Source: Solimonas_A sp052035235 (GTDB lineage: Bacteria > Pseudomonadota > Gammaproteobacteria > Nevskiales > Nevskiaceae). Taken from it: a stretch of 64,000 nucleotides of DNA. The notes beneath the pieces are model-generated. The model had not been told where the DNA came from. It was given only the letters and a program-made list of their open reading frames with translations, and did no database searches. Position numbers and translations under genes: made by a program. Shown here piece by piece: positions 48,561 through 56,473 of the stretch (position 1 is its first letter; each line of letters opens with the position of its first letter). The stretch covers positions 30,135 through 94,134 of the forward strand of contig JBPOHT010000045.1 in the NCBI GenBank assembly GCA_052035235.1, written 5' to 3'.

Positions 48561-49637
48561 TTATGCAGCAACGGACAGCGGTCCGGTGGCACAGGCCGAA
48601 CAGGCCAGGGTAAAACCTGCCGCGCGTTCCTCCGGCGACAGGCAATTGGGTTCACTGAGGGCCACCTCGCCCTCCAGCACCTGGAGCTTGCAGTGCGCGC
48701 AGCCGCCGACCATGCAACTGAACGGCAGCGACAAGCCCTCGCGCAGGCCGGCTTCCAGGATGCTCTCGCCCGGCCGCTGCGTGACCACGCGACCCGACTG
48801 CTTGAACAGGATCTCCTGCGGCTCGCTGGGCCGTGCCTGCGCCTTGGGCGCCGCCAGGAAGCGCTCCTGGCGAATGCGCGCCGCCGGCACGCCGGCCGCA
48901 TGCAGGGCGTCGGCCGCCAACTGCATCAGGCCCTCGGGGCCGCAGAGGTAGAAGGTCGTCGCCGGATCGGCACCGAGCAGGCCACGGATGCGCTGGCTGT
49001 CGAGCCGGCCGCGCTGACCCTGCCAGCCGTCCTGCGGCTGCGACAGCACGTGCACCACGTCCAGCGACAGATGCCGCCGCGCCAGCTCACGCAGGCGCTG
49101 GTCGAAGACGATGTCGGCCTCGCGGCGGCTGGCATAGACCAGGCGGATGTCGCGCTGCGGATCCCGCTCCAGCGCGGTCTCGATCAGGCTGATCACCGGT
49201 GTGATGCCACTGCCGCCGGCGAGGAAGCGCAGCGGCCCCTTGCCTTCGTCCAGCAGGAAATCGCCGGTGGGGCCGATCAGCCGGTAGCGGCTGCCAACCT
49301 GCAGCGCGTCATGCACGTGCGAGGACACCCAGCCGCCGGGAATCAGCTTGATCGTGCAGGCCAGGCCGCCGCCCTCGGGCACGCTCAGCGAATAGGCGCG
49401 GCGCACCACCTGTCCGTCGATCTCGAAGCAATGGGTGAAGTACTGCCCGGCGCGAAAGGCCGGCAGTATGCCGTCCTCCGGCTCCAGCACCAGGGTGACG
49501 GCATCGGCGGTCTCGCGCCGCAGCGCCGCCACGCGCACCGGCCGCGGCGCATGTCCCGGCTGCGGGTTGCCCCAGCGCTTCGAAGGTCCTGTCTCACGCG
49601 GGATCAGGATCCGGCGCGGCCTGCCGAGTGCGAACAT
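48561..49637 (-). CDS. ferredoxin-NAD(P)H oxidoreductase with C-terminal 2Fe-2S domain
   Basis: A 358-residue PaaE/HmpX-like reductase. FAD domain with RRAYSLSVPEG (RxYS, about 78-88), NAD(P) domain with FLAGGSGITPVISL (about 136-149) and YLCGPEGLMQ (about 230-239). The plant-type 2Fe-2S domain contains CMVGGCAHCKL (about 307-317) and a distal Cys in LACSACATG. It passes electrons from NAD(P)H to an oxygenase, here the diiron protein encoded next. The start ATG 49637 is tentative; the first about 30 residues are not conserved-looking. Operon order: reductase then oxygenase. Confidence 0.9.
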   Translation of the reverse strand: MFALGRPRRILIPRETGPSKRWGNPQPGHAPRPVRVAALRRETADAVTLVLEPEDGILPAFRAGQYFTHCFEIDGQVVRRAYSLSVPEGGGLACTIKLIPGGWVSSHVHDALQVGSRYRLIGPTGDFLLDEGKGPLRFLAGGSGITPVISLIETALERDPQRDIRLVYASRREADIVFDQRLRELARRHLSLDVVHVLSQPQDGWQGQRGRLDSQRIRGLLGADPATTFYLCGPEGLMQLAADALHAAGVPAARIRQERFLAAPKAQARPSEPQEILFKQSGRVVTQRPGESILEAGLREGLSLPFSCMVGGCAHCKLQVLEGEVALSEPNCLSPEERAAGFTLACSACATGPLSVAA

Positions 49638-49755
49638 CGTTCACCCCGAGTCTGTTGGTGCTCCTCGGGACCCAGCTTGCGAGCGATGCTGCAGGTTGTC
49701 AAACACTCGGTTAATTAGATTACCGCAGGGGTGAATCCTGCGTTATCCCTTACCC

Positions 49756-49798
49756 GTTCACACCGAGTAGCGACGCAAAGCGGCGCATATCGAGGTGC
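49756..49798 (+). repeat. family C repeat, distant diverged copy
   Basis: GTTCACACCGAGTAGCGACG continues with CAAAGCGGCGCATATCGAGG, matching the 33-bp arms at 23120 and 23491 except at a few paired positions. It stands alone, without a GIY-YIG gene. The 49638-49755 part before it shows only a CCCGAG/CTCGGG stem and an AT-rich patch. Confidence 0.75.
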
Positions 49799-49847
49799 GC
49801 GCTGCACCTGCTTCCATGCACCGCCTCGCGACACTCAGCAAGATCGG

Positions 49848-50705
49848 TCAGCCACCACTCGAAGAAGCATCGGCGCGCCCCGCCCTCACCGCATTCACGT
49901 AATCCGCCCGCAATGTCTTCAGCGGATGCGAGGCCGTGACATGCCCCATGAAGGGCGGATGGATGTTGTAGCCCAGCAGGCCCTGCAGCCGCGGCGACAT
50001 CGCCGCCGCGCGCTCCGGCGGCACGCCCAGGAAATAATTCTCCTGGGTGCGTGCCCAGGGTTCGCAATACTGGTTGGAGAAGGCCAGGCGCGGCGCCGTG
50101 CTGCGATTGGCGCCGCCGCGGTGCAGCAGCGTACCCAGGAACACCACGCAGGCGCCGGCCGGCATCTGCACCACACGCAGCTGCCGCTCCAGCGCCGGGC
50201 TGGCGGCTGCATCGGCGTCGAAGCCGTCATAGCTGCCGGCGATGGTGGCATCGCTCCACTCGTGGCTACCGGGGATGATCTCCGTGCCGCCGTTCTCCGC
50301 GGTGAAGGCATCCACCGCCACGATCGTGCTGATGCTGATCGCCGGGCGCGGGCGCGGGACGGGGTAGAAGCTGTCGTCGCTGTGGATCGGCTGCGGCGTC
50401 TCGCCGGGGTGGATGCAGATCGCCTGGCTGGCGGTGAGCAGGAAACCGGGCATCAGGAAACGCTCCAGCAACGCCAGGATGCGCGCGTCCTCGGTGATGC
50501 GTTCGAACACCGCGCCGCGCGCCACCAGGGTATAGACGCGCTCGGTGCGGAAGCCCTCGAAATTGTTGCGCCCCTGGTGGCTGCCAAGGAAGGGCGCCAG
50601 CCCTGCACGCACCGCGCGCAGGGTGGCGGCGTCGAGGAAGTCGGGGATGATGCTGTAGCCGTTGCGCCGCAGCGCCTGTTCGTGTGCGTCGACGTCGAAG
50701 CTCAT
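49848..50705 (-). CDS. phytanoyl-CoA dioxygenase-family protein (PhyH)
   Basis: A 285-residue Fe(II)/2-oxoglutarate enzyme. NGYSIIPDFLD (about 15-25) is the usual PhyH opening. The iron ligands are HSDDSFYP (HxD, about 118-125) and a distal His in LLHRGGANRS (about 203-212), with Arg in the same stretch binding 2-oxoglutarate. GGTEIIPGSHEW (about 147-158) is diagnostic. Family members hydroxylate lipids, halogenate or act on small molecules; the substrate here is unknown. ATG 50705 follows GGGAGAGG. It follows the Nudix/RlmJ genes by 11 bp and is probably cotranscribed. Confidence 0.88.
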   Translation of the reverse strand: MSFDVDAHEQALRRNGYSIIPDFLDAATLRAVRAGLAPFLGSHQGRNNFEGFRTERVYTLVARGAVFERITEDARILALLERFLMPGFLLTASQAICIHPGETPQPIHSDDSFYPVPRPRPAISISTIVAVDAFTAENGGTEIIPGSHEWSDATIAGSYDGFDADAAASPALERQLRVVQMPAGACVVFLGTLLHRGGANRSTAPRLAFSNQYCEPWARTQENYFLGVPPERAAAMSPRLQGLLGYNIHPPFMGHVTASHPLKTLRADYVNAVRAGRADASSSGG

Positions 50706-50716
50706 CGCCCCTCTCC

Positions 50717-51244
50717 CTATCCCCGGTGATGGAAGTACAGCGCCGCGTAGATGCGCGGCTCCACCTGCAGGCCCTCGGCGCGCTTGCGCGCCAGCCAGTC
50801 ATGCACCTGGGCCAGTGGCACGCGGTGCACGGTGATGTCCTCGCCCGCCACGCCGCCGCCGGCGTGCACGCGGGTCAGGCCGGTGACCTGCACCAGGTGC
50901 AGTTGCTCCGAGGCCAGCCCCGCTGCCACCGGACCACTGATCAGGGTCCGCGCGACGCTGCCGCGATAACCGGTTTCTTCTTCCAGCTCGCGCAGCGCCG
51001 AGGCCTCCACGGCCTCGCCCTTGAATCCCTCGTCGTCGCCGATCATGCCGGCCGGCAGCTCGATGGTGCGGGCCTGCAGCGGGTAACGGTACTGCTCCAC
51101 CAGCAGCAATTCGTCTTCCGGTGTCACGGCCAGGATGAAGGCGGCGCCGGTGGAGTTGGTGCGGGTGACGTATTCCCAGTGCCGGTCCTTCACCAGGCGC
51201 AGGAACTTGCCCTCATGCAGGGTCTCAGGCTTGGTATCGCTCAT
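50717..51244 (-). CDS. Nudix hydrolase (ADP-sugar pyrophosphatase-like)
   Basis: A 175-residue Nudix enzyme. The Nudix box is GEAVEASALRELEEETG (about 80-96), matching GxxxxxEAxxRELxEExG, with the preceding IELPAGMIGDDE typical of the ADP-ribose/NudE-NudF group. It cleaves nucleoside diphosphates linked to another group and needs divalent metal. The ATG at 51244 overlaps the rlmJ stop (ATGA), so translation is coupled. Cytoplasmic housekeeping. Confidence 0.88.
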   Translation of the reverse strand: MSDTKPETLHEGKFLRLVKDRHWEYVTRTNSTGAAFILAVTPEDELLLVEQYRYPLQARTIELPAGMIGDDEGFKGEAVEASALRELEEETGYRGSVARTLISGPVAAGLASEQLHLVQVTGLTRVHAGGGVAGEDITVHRVPLAQVHDWLARKRAEGLQVEPRIYAALYFHHRG

Positions 51245-52062
51245 GCCGTCGCTTCCCATGCCTCGATCGAGTGCTCCGCACGCGGCCCCTGTGCCAGAGC
51301 GCGCGCCAGCCAGCGTAGCGCCGGCTCCATCTCGGCCGCCCAGCCATAGGGCGGATTCAGCACGCAGAGCCCGCAGGCGCGCATCTGCCCTTCGGCCTCA
51401 GCGCCGTTGTGTAACTGCAGGTCCACGCCCGAGCGCGGATGCTCGCGCATCAGGCGACGGCGGAAACGATCCGCCTCGTGGCGATTCTTCACCGGGTACC
51501 AGACGGCGTAGACGCCGCCGGCCCAGCGCGCGCTGGCCTTCTTCAGGTAGGCGCTGACCGCGTCGAACTCATCCGGCCGCTCGAACGGCGGATCGATCAG
51601 CACCAGTCCGCGCTTCTCGGGCGGCGGCAGCAGGGCATGGCTTTCATAGCCATCGCGCTGGTGGAGTTGCATGCGAGGCTCCGAGCCCGCGTTCAGGCGC
51701 AATTGCTCGAACACCGCCGGCACCTTCTCGCAGGCGGTCACCCGGTCCTGCTCGCGCGCACAGGCCAGGCCCAGCAGCGGCGAGCCGGGATAACCCCCGC
51801 CGAAGCCGCGCACCCGGTCCAGGTAGTCGCGCACCGGGGCTGGCGGCGCCGCGGAGTCGCCGAGCCGGCCGATGCCATCCCGGTACTCGCCGGTGCGTTC
51901 CGCCGCCTCGTCAGCCAGGTCGTAGAGGCCGCTGCCGGCATGGGTGTCGAGCAGGCGCCAGGGCTTGTCCTTGCGGCTCAGCGCGCGCAGCAGGCCGCAG
52001 AGCAGGACGTGCTTGAAGACGTCGGCGAAGTTGCCGGCGTGGTAACGGTGTTGGTAATGCAT
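51241..52062 (-). CDS. rlmJ: 23S rRNA (adenine2030-N6)-methyltransferase RlmJ
   Basis: A 273-residue protein. The opening MHYQHRYHAGNFADVFKH is the RlmJ signature. The SAM-binding motif is LLDTHAGSGLYDL (about 37-49) and the catalytic motif LIDPPFERPDEF (about 153-164, DPPF as in N6-adenine methyltransferases). It methylates A2030 of 23S rRNA in E. coli. Length matches (280). It heads the rlmJ-nudix-phyH group on the minus strand. Confidence 0.94.
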   Translation of the reverse strand: MHYQHRYHAGNFADVFKHVLLCGLLRALSRKDKPWRLLDTHAGSGLYDLADEAAERTGEYRDGIGRLGDSAAPPAPVRDYLDRVRGFGGGYPGSPLLGLACAREQDRVTACEKVPAVFEQLRLNAGSEPRMQLHQRDGYESHALLPPPEKRGLVLIDPPFERPDEFDAVSAYLKKASARWAGGVYAVWYPVKNRHEADRFRRRLMREHPRSGVDLQLHNGAEAEGQMRACGLCVLNPPYGWAAEMEPALRWLARALAQGPRAEHSIEAWEATA

Positions 52063-52100
52063 GCCAACAGTTTACGTGCCCGGAGGCCTTGCTGCCTTGT

Positions 52101-52637
52101 CTACTCCTGGCCCAGGTAGTGCAGGATCTCCGCCCGTGCCGGCTGCTGCGCCAGCCACTCCCGGATGCGGCTGGCCTCGGCATGGACCTCGTCTCCCAGC
52201 AACTGCCGGAAGCGCTGCGACTGCGCCTCGCTCTGCTGCTGCAGGCGCAAGCGGCGCTGCCAGGCGTCGGTGGTCACCGAGGTGATGTCCAGATGCAGGC
52301 CACGAGCCTTGAGCCAGTCCCACTCCCCCGGGTCCAGCCAGACCTCCTCGCAGCCGAAGCAGTAGTCCAGGCCGTGGCTCGCGTCGGCCAGGACCCGGCA
52401 CTTGACCATGACGCGGCTGCACTTGGGACAGGCCAGGGCACGGCGAGTGTCTGCGACGGCCTGGTCGAAGGGCTCCTGCGGCTCGGCCCGCGGCTGCTTG
52501 CGGCGCGGTGCCATCCAGTCGACATAGGGCGAAAGCGACAACAGCATCCCGCGACAAGCAGTGCAGACGTAACCGGGCAAGCCCTCGTCGATCTTCGCGG
52601 GCCTCAGGTAGCCCTTGCCACAGGCGCTGCATTTCAT
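52101..52637 (-). CDS. zinc-ribbon protein (TFIIB-type zf)
   Basis: A 178-residue protein with two or three Cys clusters: CSACGKGYLRP (3-13) with CTACRG (25-30), then CPKCSRVMVKC (about 70-80) and YCFGCEEVWLDPGEWDWL (about 92-109). The last pattern, CxxCxxxWLDxGE, is that of zf-TFIIB (PF13453) proteins. The C-terminal half is charged helix. Function unknown; such proteins may bind nucleic acid or metal. The ATG at 52637 begins at the first ribbon. Single gene. Confidence 0.82.
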   Translation of the reverse strand: MKCSACGKGYLRPAKIDEGLPGYVCTACRGMLLSLSPYVDWMAPRRKQPRAEPQEPFDQAVADTRRALACPKCSRVMVKCRVLADASHGLDYCFGCEEVWLDPGEWDWLKARGLHLDITSVTTDAWQRRLRLQQQSEAQSQRFRQLLGDEVHAEASRIREWLAQQPARAEILHYLGQE

Positions 52638-52663
52638 GCGTGTCCTCCTCCTGCCAGAACGAA

Positions 52664-52695
52664 AAAGGCCGCGGTCTTCCGGGAAGCCGCGGCCT
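52664..52695 (-). terminator. intrinsic terminator of the flotillin operon
   Basis: On the minus strand AGGCCGCGG (52695-52687) pairs with CCGCGGCCT (52674-52666), with a 12-base loop that itself pairs (TTCC/GGAA), then TTTTTC. It follows the flotillin stop by about 15 bp. Confidence 0.85.
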
Positions 52696-52710
52696 CTTGC
52701 TACAACCGCT

Positions 52711-54387
52711 TCAGGACGGCTTGCCGCTGCGCGGCTCCTGCGTGACGTCGCCGAGCATACCGCTGAGGTCGTTCATGTCGTTCAGGCCCACTTCCTTGAG
52801 CAGCGCATCCACCAACGGCCGCTGCGCACGGTAGCGCAGGGCATGGTCGACCACGGAACGCGCCAGGTTGCCACCTTCGGCGCCCGCACCCGGGGCTCCG
52901 CCTCCATCGCCCGCACCACCGCCGCCGATGCCACCCAGGCCGCGCACGTCGATGATCTTGATGCCGTCGATGTTCTCCATCGGCTTGACCGCCTCACGCA
53001 GGATCATCGGCAGCGCGCGGATCAGCTCGTTGCGGATCTCCAGGCGGATCTGCTCCTCGGACAGGGCGTTGCGCGCCTCGTTGATCGCACGCTTGCCCTC
53101 GGCCTCCACGCGGTAGCGCTCGGCGTCGGCGGTGGCGCGGATGCGCACCGACTCGGCTTCACCGGTAGCAGCGACGCGCACGGCCTCGGCGCGGTCCTCG
53201 GCCGCCTTCTTCTCGGCCTCGGCAGACACCACCACGCCGATGGCCTCCTGCTCCGCCTGCTCGCGGGCCTGCACCAGGCGCACCGACTTGGCACGCTCGG
53301 CGGTGGCGGTCTCGCGCACGGTCTTGACCTCTTCTTCCGCGGACACGGCCTTGGCAAAGGCGGCGTCGGCCTGCGCCTTGGCGGCGGATTCCTCTTCCGA
53401 CTTCTTGGAGATCGCGATCTGCCGTTCCTGCTGCGCAATACGCACGGCGCGGTCGCGCTCGATGTCGCGCTGCTCGACGCTGCGGCGCTTCTCGATCTCG
53501 GACTCGGCGATGGCGCGGTCGGATTCGATCTTGGCCTGCTCGGCCTCGCGGCGGCGCTCGGCTTCCTGGCGCGCGATCTCGGAGGTGGCCTCGGCGGTGC
53601 GCACCTTGACCTCCTGGTCCTGCATCAGGCGCGCGTATTCCTGGTCGCGCGCGATGGTCAGCGACAGCTTCTCGGTCTCCAGGTTCTTCTGCTCGATCTG
53701 GATCTTGGTGTCGCGCTCGATGTCGTTGCGCTCCTTCTTGCGGCGCTCGATCTCCTGCGTCAGCTTGGTCAGGCCCTGCGCGTCGAAGGCGTTCTGCGGA
53801 TTGAAGAACTCCGCCGCGGTCTGGTCCAGGCCGGTCAACGACACCGACTCCAGCTCCAGGCCGTTCTTGTGCAGGTCCTCGCTGACCGCCACCTGTACCT
53901 TCTGCGCGAAGTCGGCACGGTTCTCGTGCAGCTCCTCCATGCTCATGCCGGCCGCCACCGCGCGCAGCGCGTCGACGAACTTGCCTTCCACCAGCTCCTT
54001 GAGGGCGGTGGGTTCCATGGTGCGGCGGCCCAGCGTCTGCGCGGCAGTGGAGATCGCCGAGGCATCGGGCTTCACGCGCACGTAGAACTCCGCCTGCACG
54101 TCCACGCGCATGCGATCACGCGTGATCAGCGCGGCTTCCTTCTCGCGGCGCACTTCCAGGCGCAGCGTGTTCATGTTGACCGGGATGGTCTCGTGCAACA
54201 CCGGCAGCACCAGCGCGCCGCCATCACGCACCACTTTCTCTCCGCCCAGGCCGGTACGCACGAAGGCGATTTCCTTGCTGGCACGGTAGTACAGGCGGGC
54301 GAAGATCAGGCCCAGCGCGAAGATCGCCACCAGGATGATTCCTGCGGGCACCAGGACCGACATCAGGATGCTGCCATCGAAGCTCAT
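52711..54387 (-). CDS. flotillin (YqiK-like)
   Basis: A 558-residue membrane-raft scaffold protein. One N-terminal helix (about 8-30), an SPFH domain (about 35-210, with LITRDRMRVDVQAEFYVRV and GMSMEELHENRADF), then a long heptad-rich coiled coil (about 225-450) full of Glu/Ala/Lys repeats such as EAERRREAEQAKIESDRAIA, and a C-terminal Gly-rich stretch before LARSVVDHALRYR. This is the YqiK architecture. It would assemble on the inner membrane with the YqiJ protein encoded 28 bp upstream. The ATG at 54387 is chosen just before the helix. Confidence 0.94.
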   Translation of the reverse strand: MSFDGSILMSVLVPAGIILVAIFALGLIFARLYYRASKEIAFVRTGLGGEKVVRDGGALVLPVLHETIPVNMNTLRLEVRREKEAALITRDRMRVDVQAEFYVRVKPDASAISTAAQTLGRRTMEPTALKELVEGKFVDALRAVAAGMSMEELHENRADFAQKVQVAVSEDLHKNGLELESVSLTGLDQTAAEFFNPQNAFDAQGLTKLTQEIERRKKERNDIERDTKIQIEQKNLETEKLSLTIARDQEYARLMQDQEVKVRTAEATSEIARQEAERRREAEQAKIESDRAIAESEIEKRRSVEQRDIERDRAVRIAQQERQIAISKKSEEESAAKAQADAAFAKAVSAEEEVKTVRETATAERAKSVRLVQAREQAEQEAIGVVVSAEAEKKAAEDRAEAVRVAATGEAESVRIRATADAERYRVEAEGKRAINEARNALSEEQIRLEIRNELIRALPMILREAVKPMENIDGIKIIDVRGLGGIGGGGAGDGGGAPGAGAEGGNLARSVVDHALRYRAQRPLVDALLKEVGLNDMNDLSGMLGDVTQEPRSGKPS

Positions 54388-54415
54388 CTCTATCCCCTGC
54401 AATTTGATGACTGAC

Positions 54416-55105
54416 TCAACGATCCACCAGCGCCGCGTTCGGGTTGCGGATCACCGCGAACCGCGCGCCACCGATCTGCTTCACCACCAGCACCACTTCT
54501 CCATCCGGCAGCACCTCGTCGGCATCGTCCGGCTCCACCATCAGGTAGTGCGTCGTACCGAACTGGTCCACCAGCCGCGCCTGCGCCGGCAAGCCGCGCC
54601 GAGCCGCGCCACCCGCGATCACCGCGGTGCGGCCGATGAAGCTTTCCGGCGAGACTGCACTGGTCTCGTCACGCGGCATGATGCGGGCCAGGCCACCGTT
54701 GACGGCGCGCACCAGCGGCAGGCTCAGGAACAACGCCGCCGGCGCCGCCAGCACCGCCGGCGCGGCGAAGCCCAGCGTGCTGCGCAACACCCCCTGCCCG
54801 ACCATGCCGATCACGCCGAACACGGTCAGCAGCACGATCAGCACCATCAGCACCGGCACGTGGCCCACGTAGAGCCAGGACAGGAAACGGCCGAACACGC
54901 CCTGGGCTTCGGCATGCGTCGCCTCCATGCCGCTGTGCGCGCCATCTGCCGCACCGAGCCCGGAGTGGCTGACGACGAACTCGTCGACCATGTCGTTGAC
55001 CGAGAAGCCGGTGAACAGCGCCACCATCTCGACCGCCGTCAGCCCGAACATGATCAGGATGGCGACCGCGAACGGACCATTGCCGACCGCCGTGAACCAC
55101 TCCAT
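54416..55105 (-). CDS. YqiJ-like NfeD-related membrane protein
   Basis: A 229-residue inner-membrane protein. Hydrophobic helices lie at about 12-33, 80-106 and 117-135, and a C-terminal OB-fold domain spans about 150-225 (SFIGRTAVIAGGAARRGLPA, then VLPDGEVVLVVKQIGGARFA). This is the DUF1449/YqiJ pattern, the usual partner of flotillin. Its ATG shares one base with the pspA stop (TGATG), so the two are coupled. It likely couples flotillin assemblies to the membrane. Confidence 0.9.
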   Translation of the reverse strand: MEWFTAVGNGPFAVAILIMFGLTAVEMVALFTGFSVNDMVDEFVVSHSGLGAADGAHSGMEATHAEAQGVFGRFLSWLYVGHVPVLMVLIVLLTVFGVIGMVGQGVLRSTLGFAAPAVLAAPAALFLSLPLVRAVNGGLARIMPRDETSAVSPESFIGRTAVIAGGAARRGLPAQARLVDQFGTTHYLMVEPDDADEVLPDGEVVLVVKQIGGARFAVIRNPNAALVDR

Positions 55106-55782
55106 CAGCGGTCCGCCTTGGCCTTCAGCTGCGCCAGGCGCTCCTGCACGCGGTTCTGCCGCGCCAGGTCCTCCAGTTCGGCCAGCCGGGCGGCGGTCTG
55201 GTTGGACGTGCCGGAGGTGCCCTTGAGCCCGGTCTGGCGCTCATAGATGCGGTCGAAAGCCCCGGTGGCGCGCTCCGCGCGGTCGTCCACCGACTCGCCC
55301 TTACGCCCGGTGGGCGTGCCGGTCGGCGAGGCCTTGGCGGCCTGCGAGCGGCGGAAGCTGGACAGCTCTTCCTGCATCTCGCGCTTCTTGGCCTGCAGCG
55401 CGGTGACAAAGCCTTCGAGCTTGGTCTTCTCGTCACCCAGTTCGGCAATGCGCCCCTGCAGGATCGGCAGCTGCGCCTCGATATCGATCTGGCGCTCCAC
55501 CGCGGCGGTGGCCAGGTCCTCGCGGCCCTTGTCCAGCGCCAGGGCGGCCTGCTCGGCCAGCTCCTCGTGGCGGCGGTTCTCCTCCGCCAAGCGCTTGGTG
55601 GCCAGGTGGCGCTGCGCCTCGACCGTGCCCAGGTCGGCGCGCACGTCGGCGACGGCGCCGTCGATCTCGCGGATCGCCTGCTCCATCACCGCTTCCGGCG
55701 CGGCGTCCTCCACCGCGTCGAGCAGGGAGTGAAAGCTGCCGGCGATGATGCGCGACACGCGGCTGGCAAGAGTTTCCTTCAT
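55105..55782 (-). CDS. PspA/IM30 family phage-shock-like protein
   Basis: A 225-residue coiled-coil protein: MKETLASRVSRIIAGSFHSL (1-20) is the membrane-binding amphipathic helix, followed by AIREIDGAVADVRADLGTVE and a long helical region (about 40-160). The C-terminal part (SGTSNQTAARLAELEDLARQ) is shorter than in E. coli PspA. PspA/IM30 forms rings that protect a damaged inner membrane; many lineages carry such a gene beside YqiJ/flotillin. It starts 4 bp after the ribbon-helix-helix-like gene. Cytoplasmic, peripheral to the membrane. Confidence 0.9.
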   Translation of the reverse strand: MKETLASRVSRIIAGSFHSLLDAVEDAAPEAVMEQAIREIDGAVADVRADLGTVEAQRHLATKRLAEENRRHEELAEQAALALDKGREDLATAAVERQIDIEAQLPILQGRIAELGDEKTKLEGFVTALQAKKREMQEELSSFRRSQAAKASPTGTPTGRKGESVDDRAERATGAFDRIYERQTGLKGTSGTSNQTAARLAELEDLARQNRVQERLAQLKAKADR

Positions 55783-55786
55783 GGAC

Positions 55787-56284
55787 CTAAGCCTCCTTCT
55801 TGGCTTGAACTGTACCGAGGATGCGCAACGCAGACTGTGCGCGTTCCGACAAAATCCGACCGTCATAGCAGCCGGGAAATCCCGAGACCGCCTGTTGCAG
55901 CAGCGAATCCGCCAGGGTCAGCAGGCGCTCACCCACCTGGCGCTCCAGGCGCCGCAGCTGCGCCGCCGGATCCGGCCCGGCGGCTTCGGCCGCCAGCAGC
56001 AGGGCCAGCAGGTCCGGCGTCCACTCCAGCGCGCGGTGCAGCAGCTCCGAGCGCAGGTCCTGCCGCACCTCGGCGTCACGCAGGCGCCGCTCGCTCTGGG
56101 CCAGCAGGCGCTTGGCGAAGTCGTAGGCAGCGGCGGGGTCCGCCAGGCCCTCGCGCTGGCGGCGGGCATCGGCCAGCAGCGCGCGGATCTTCTCGCTCAG
56201 GTTGGTCGCCCCGGCCACGTCCAGCCCCGCCAGGTATGACAGGTCTTCCTCGTCCAGCCGCAGCGTGATGGTCTGTTTGGCCAC
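55787..56284 (-). CDS. putative ribbon-helix-helix regulator of the PspA-flotillin operon
   Basis: A 165-residue protein with a GTG start at 56284. The first about 40 residues, KQTITLRLDEEDLSYLAGLD then TNLSEKIRALLADA, have the strand-helix-helix layout of a ribbon-helix-helix DNA-binding domain. The rest (about 50-165) is charged helix with RRLRDAEVRQDLRSELLHRA and no known family. It is first in the operon and is directly preceded by nested palindromes (56294-56339), as expected for an autorepressor. The DNA-binding role is inferred from sequence pattern only. PspA follows after 4 bp. Confidence 0.7.
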   Translation of the reverse strand: MAKQTITLRLDEEDLSYLAGLDVAGATNLSEKIRALLADARRQREGLADPAAAYDFAKRLLAQSERRLRDAEVRQDLRSELLHRALEWTPDLLALLLAAEAAGPDPAAQLRRLERQVGERLLTLADSLLQQAVSGFPGCYDGRILSERAQSALRILGTVQAKKEA

Positions 56285-56293
56285 AGCACACTC

Positions 56294-56339
56294 GCATTCC
56301 AAATGTATTCTTAACGTATTACATACAGAATACGAATGC
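56294..56339 (-). promoter_or_regulatory. nested palindromic operator candidate of the PspA-flotillin operon
   Basis: GCATTC (56294-56299) and GTATTC (56305-56310) are mirrored by GAATAC (56328-56333) and GAATGC (56334-56339). The interval is AT-rich (TTAACGTATTACATACA) and lies just before the GTG start at 56284, so it likely overlaps the promoter. Confidence 0.62.
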
Positions 56340-56387
56340 AACTCCGCCCACTCCCAAACCATGAACCGATCGTCGGCCGCGCGCAAG

Positions 56388-56419
56388 AAAAAACCGCGAC
56401 ACCCGGGAGGGTGCCGCGG
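56388..56419 (-). terminator. intrinsic terminator of the DcaP-like porin gene
   Basis: On the minus strand CCGCGGCACCC pairs with GGGTGTCGCGG (one mismatch) and runs into TTTTTTC. It lies 55 bp after the porin stop. Confidence 0.82.
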
Positions 56420-56473
56420 CGGGAAATCCGGCGCCCCGAAGGGGGGAGAGCGCCGGGATCAGGGGACTGGGAA

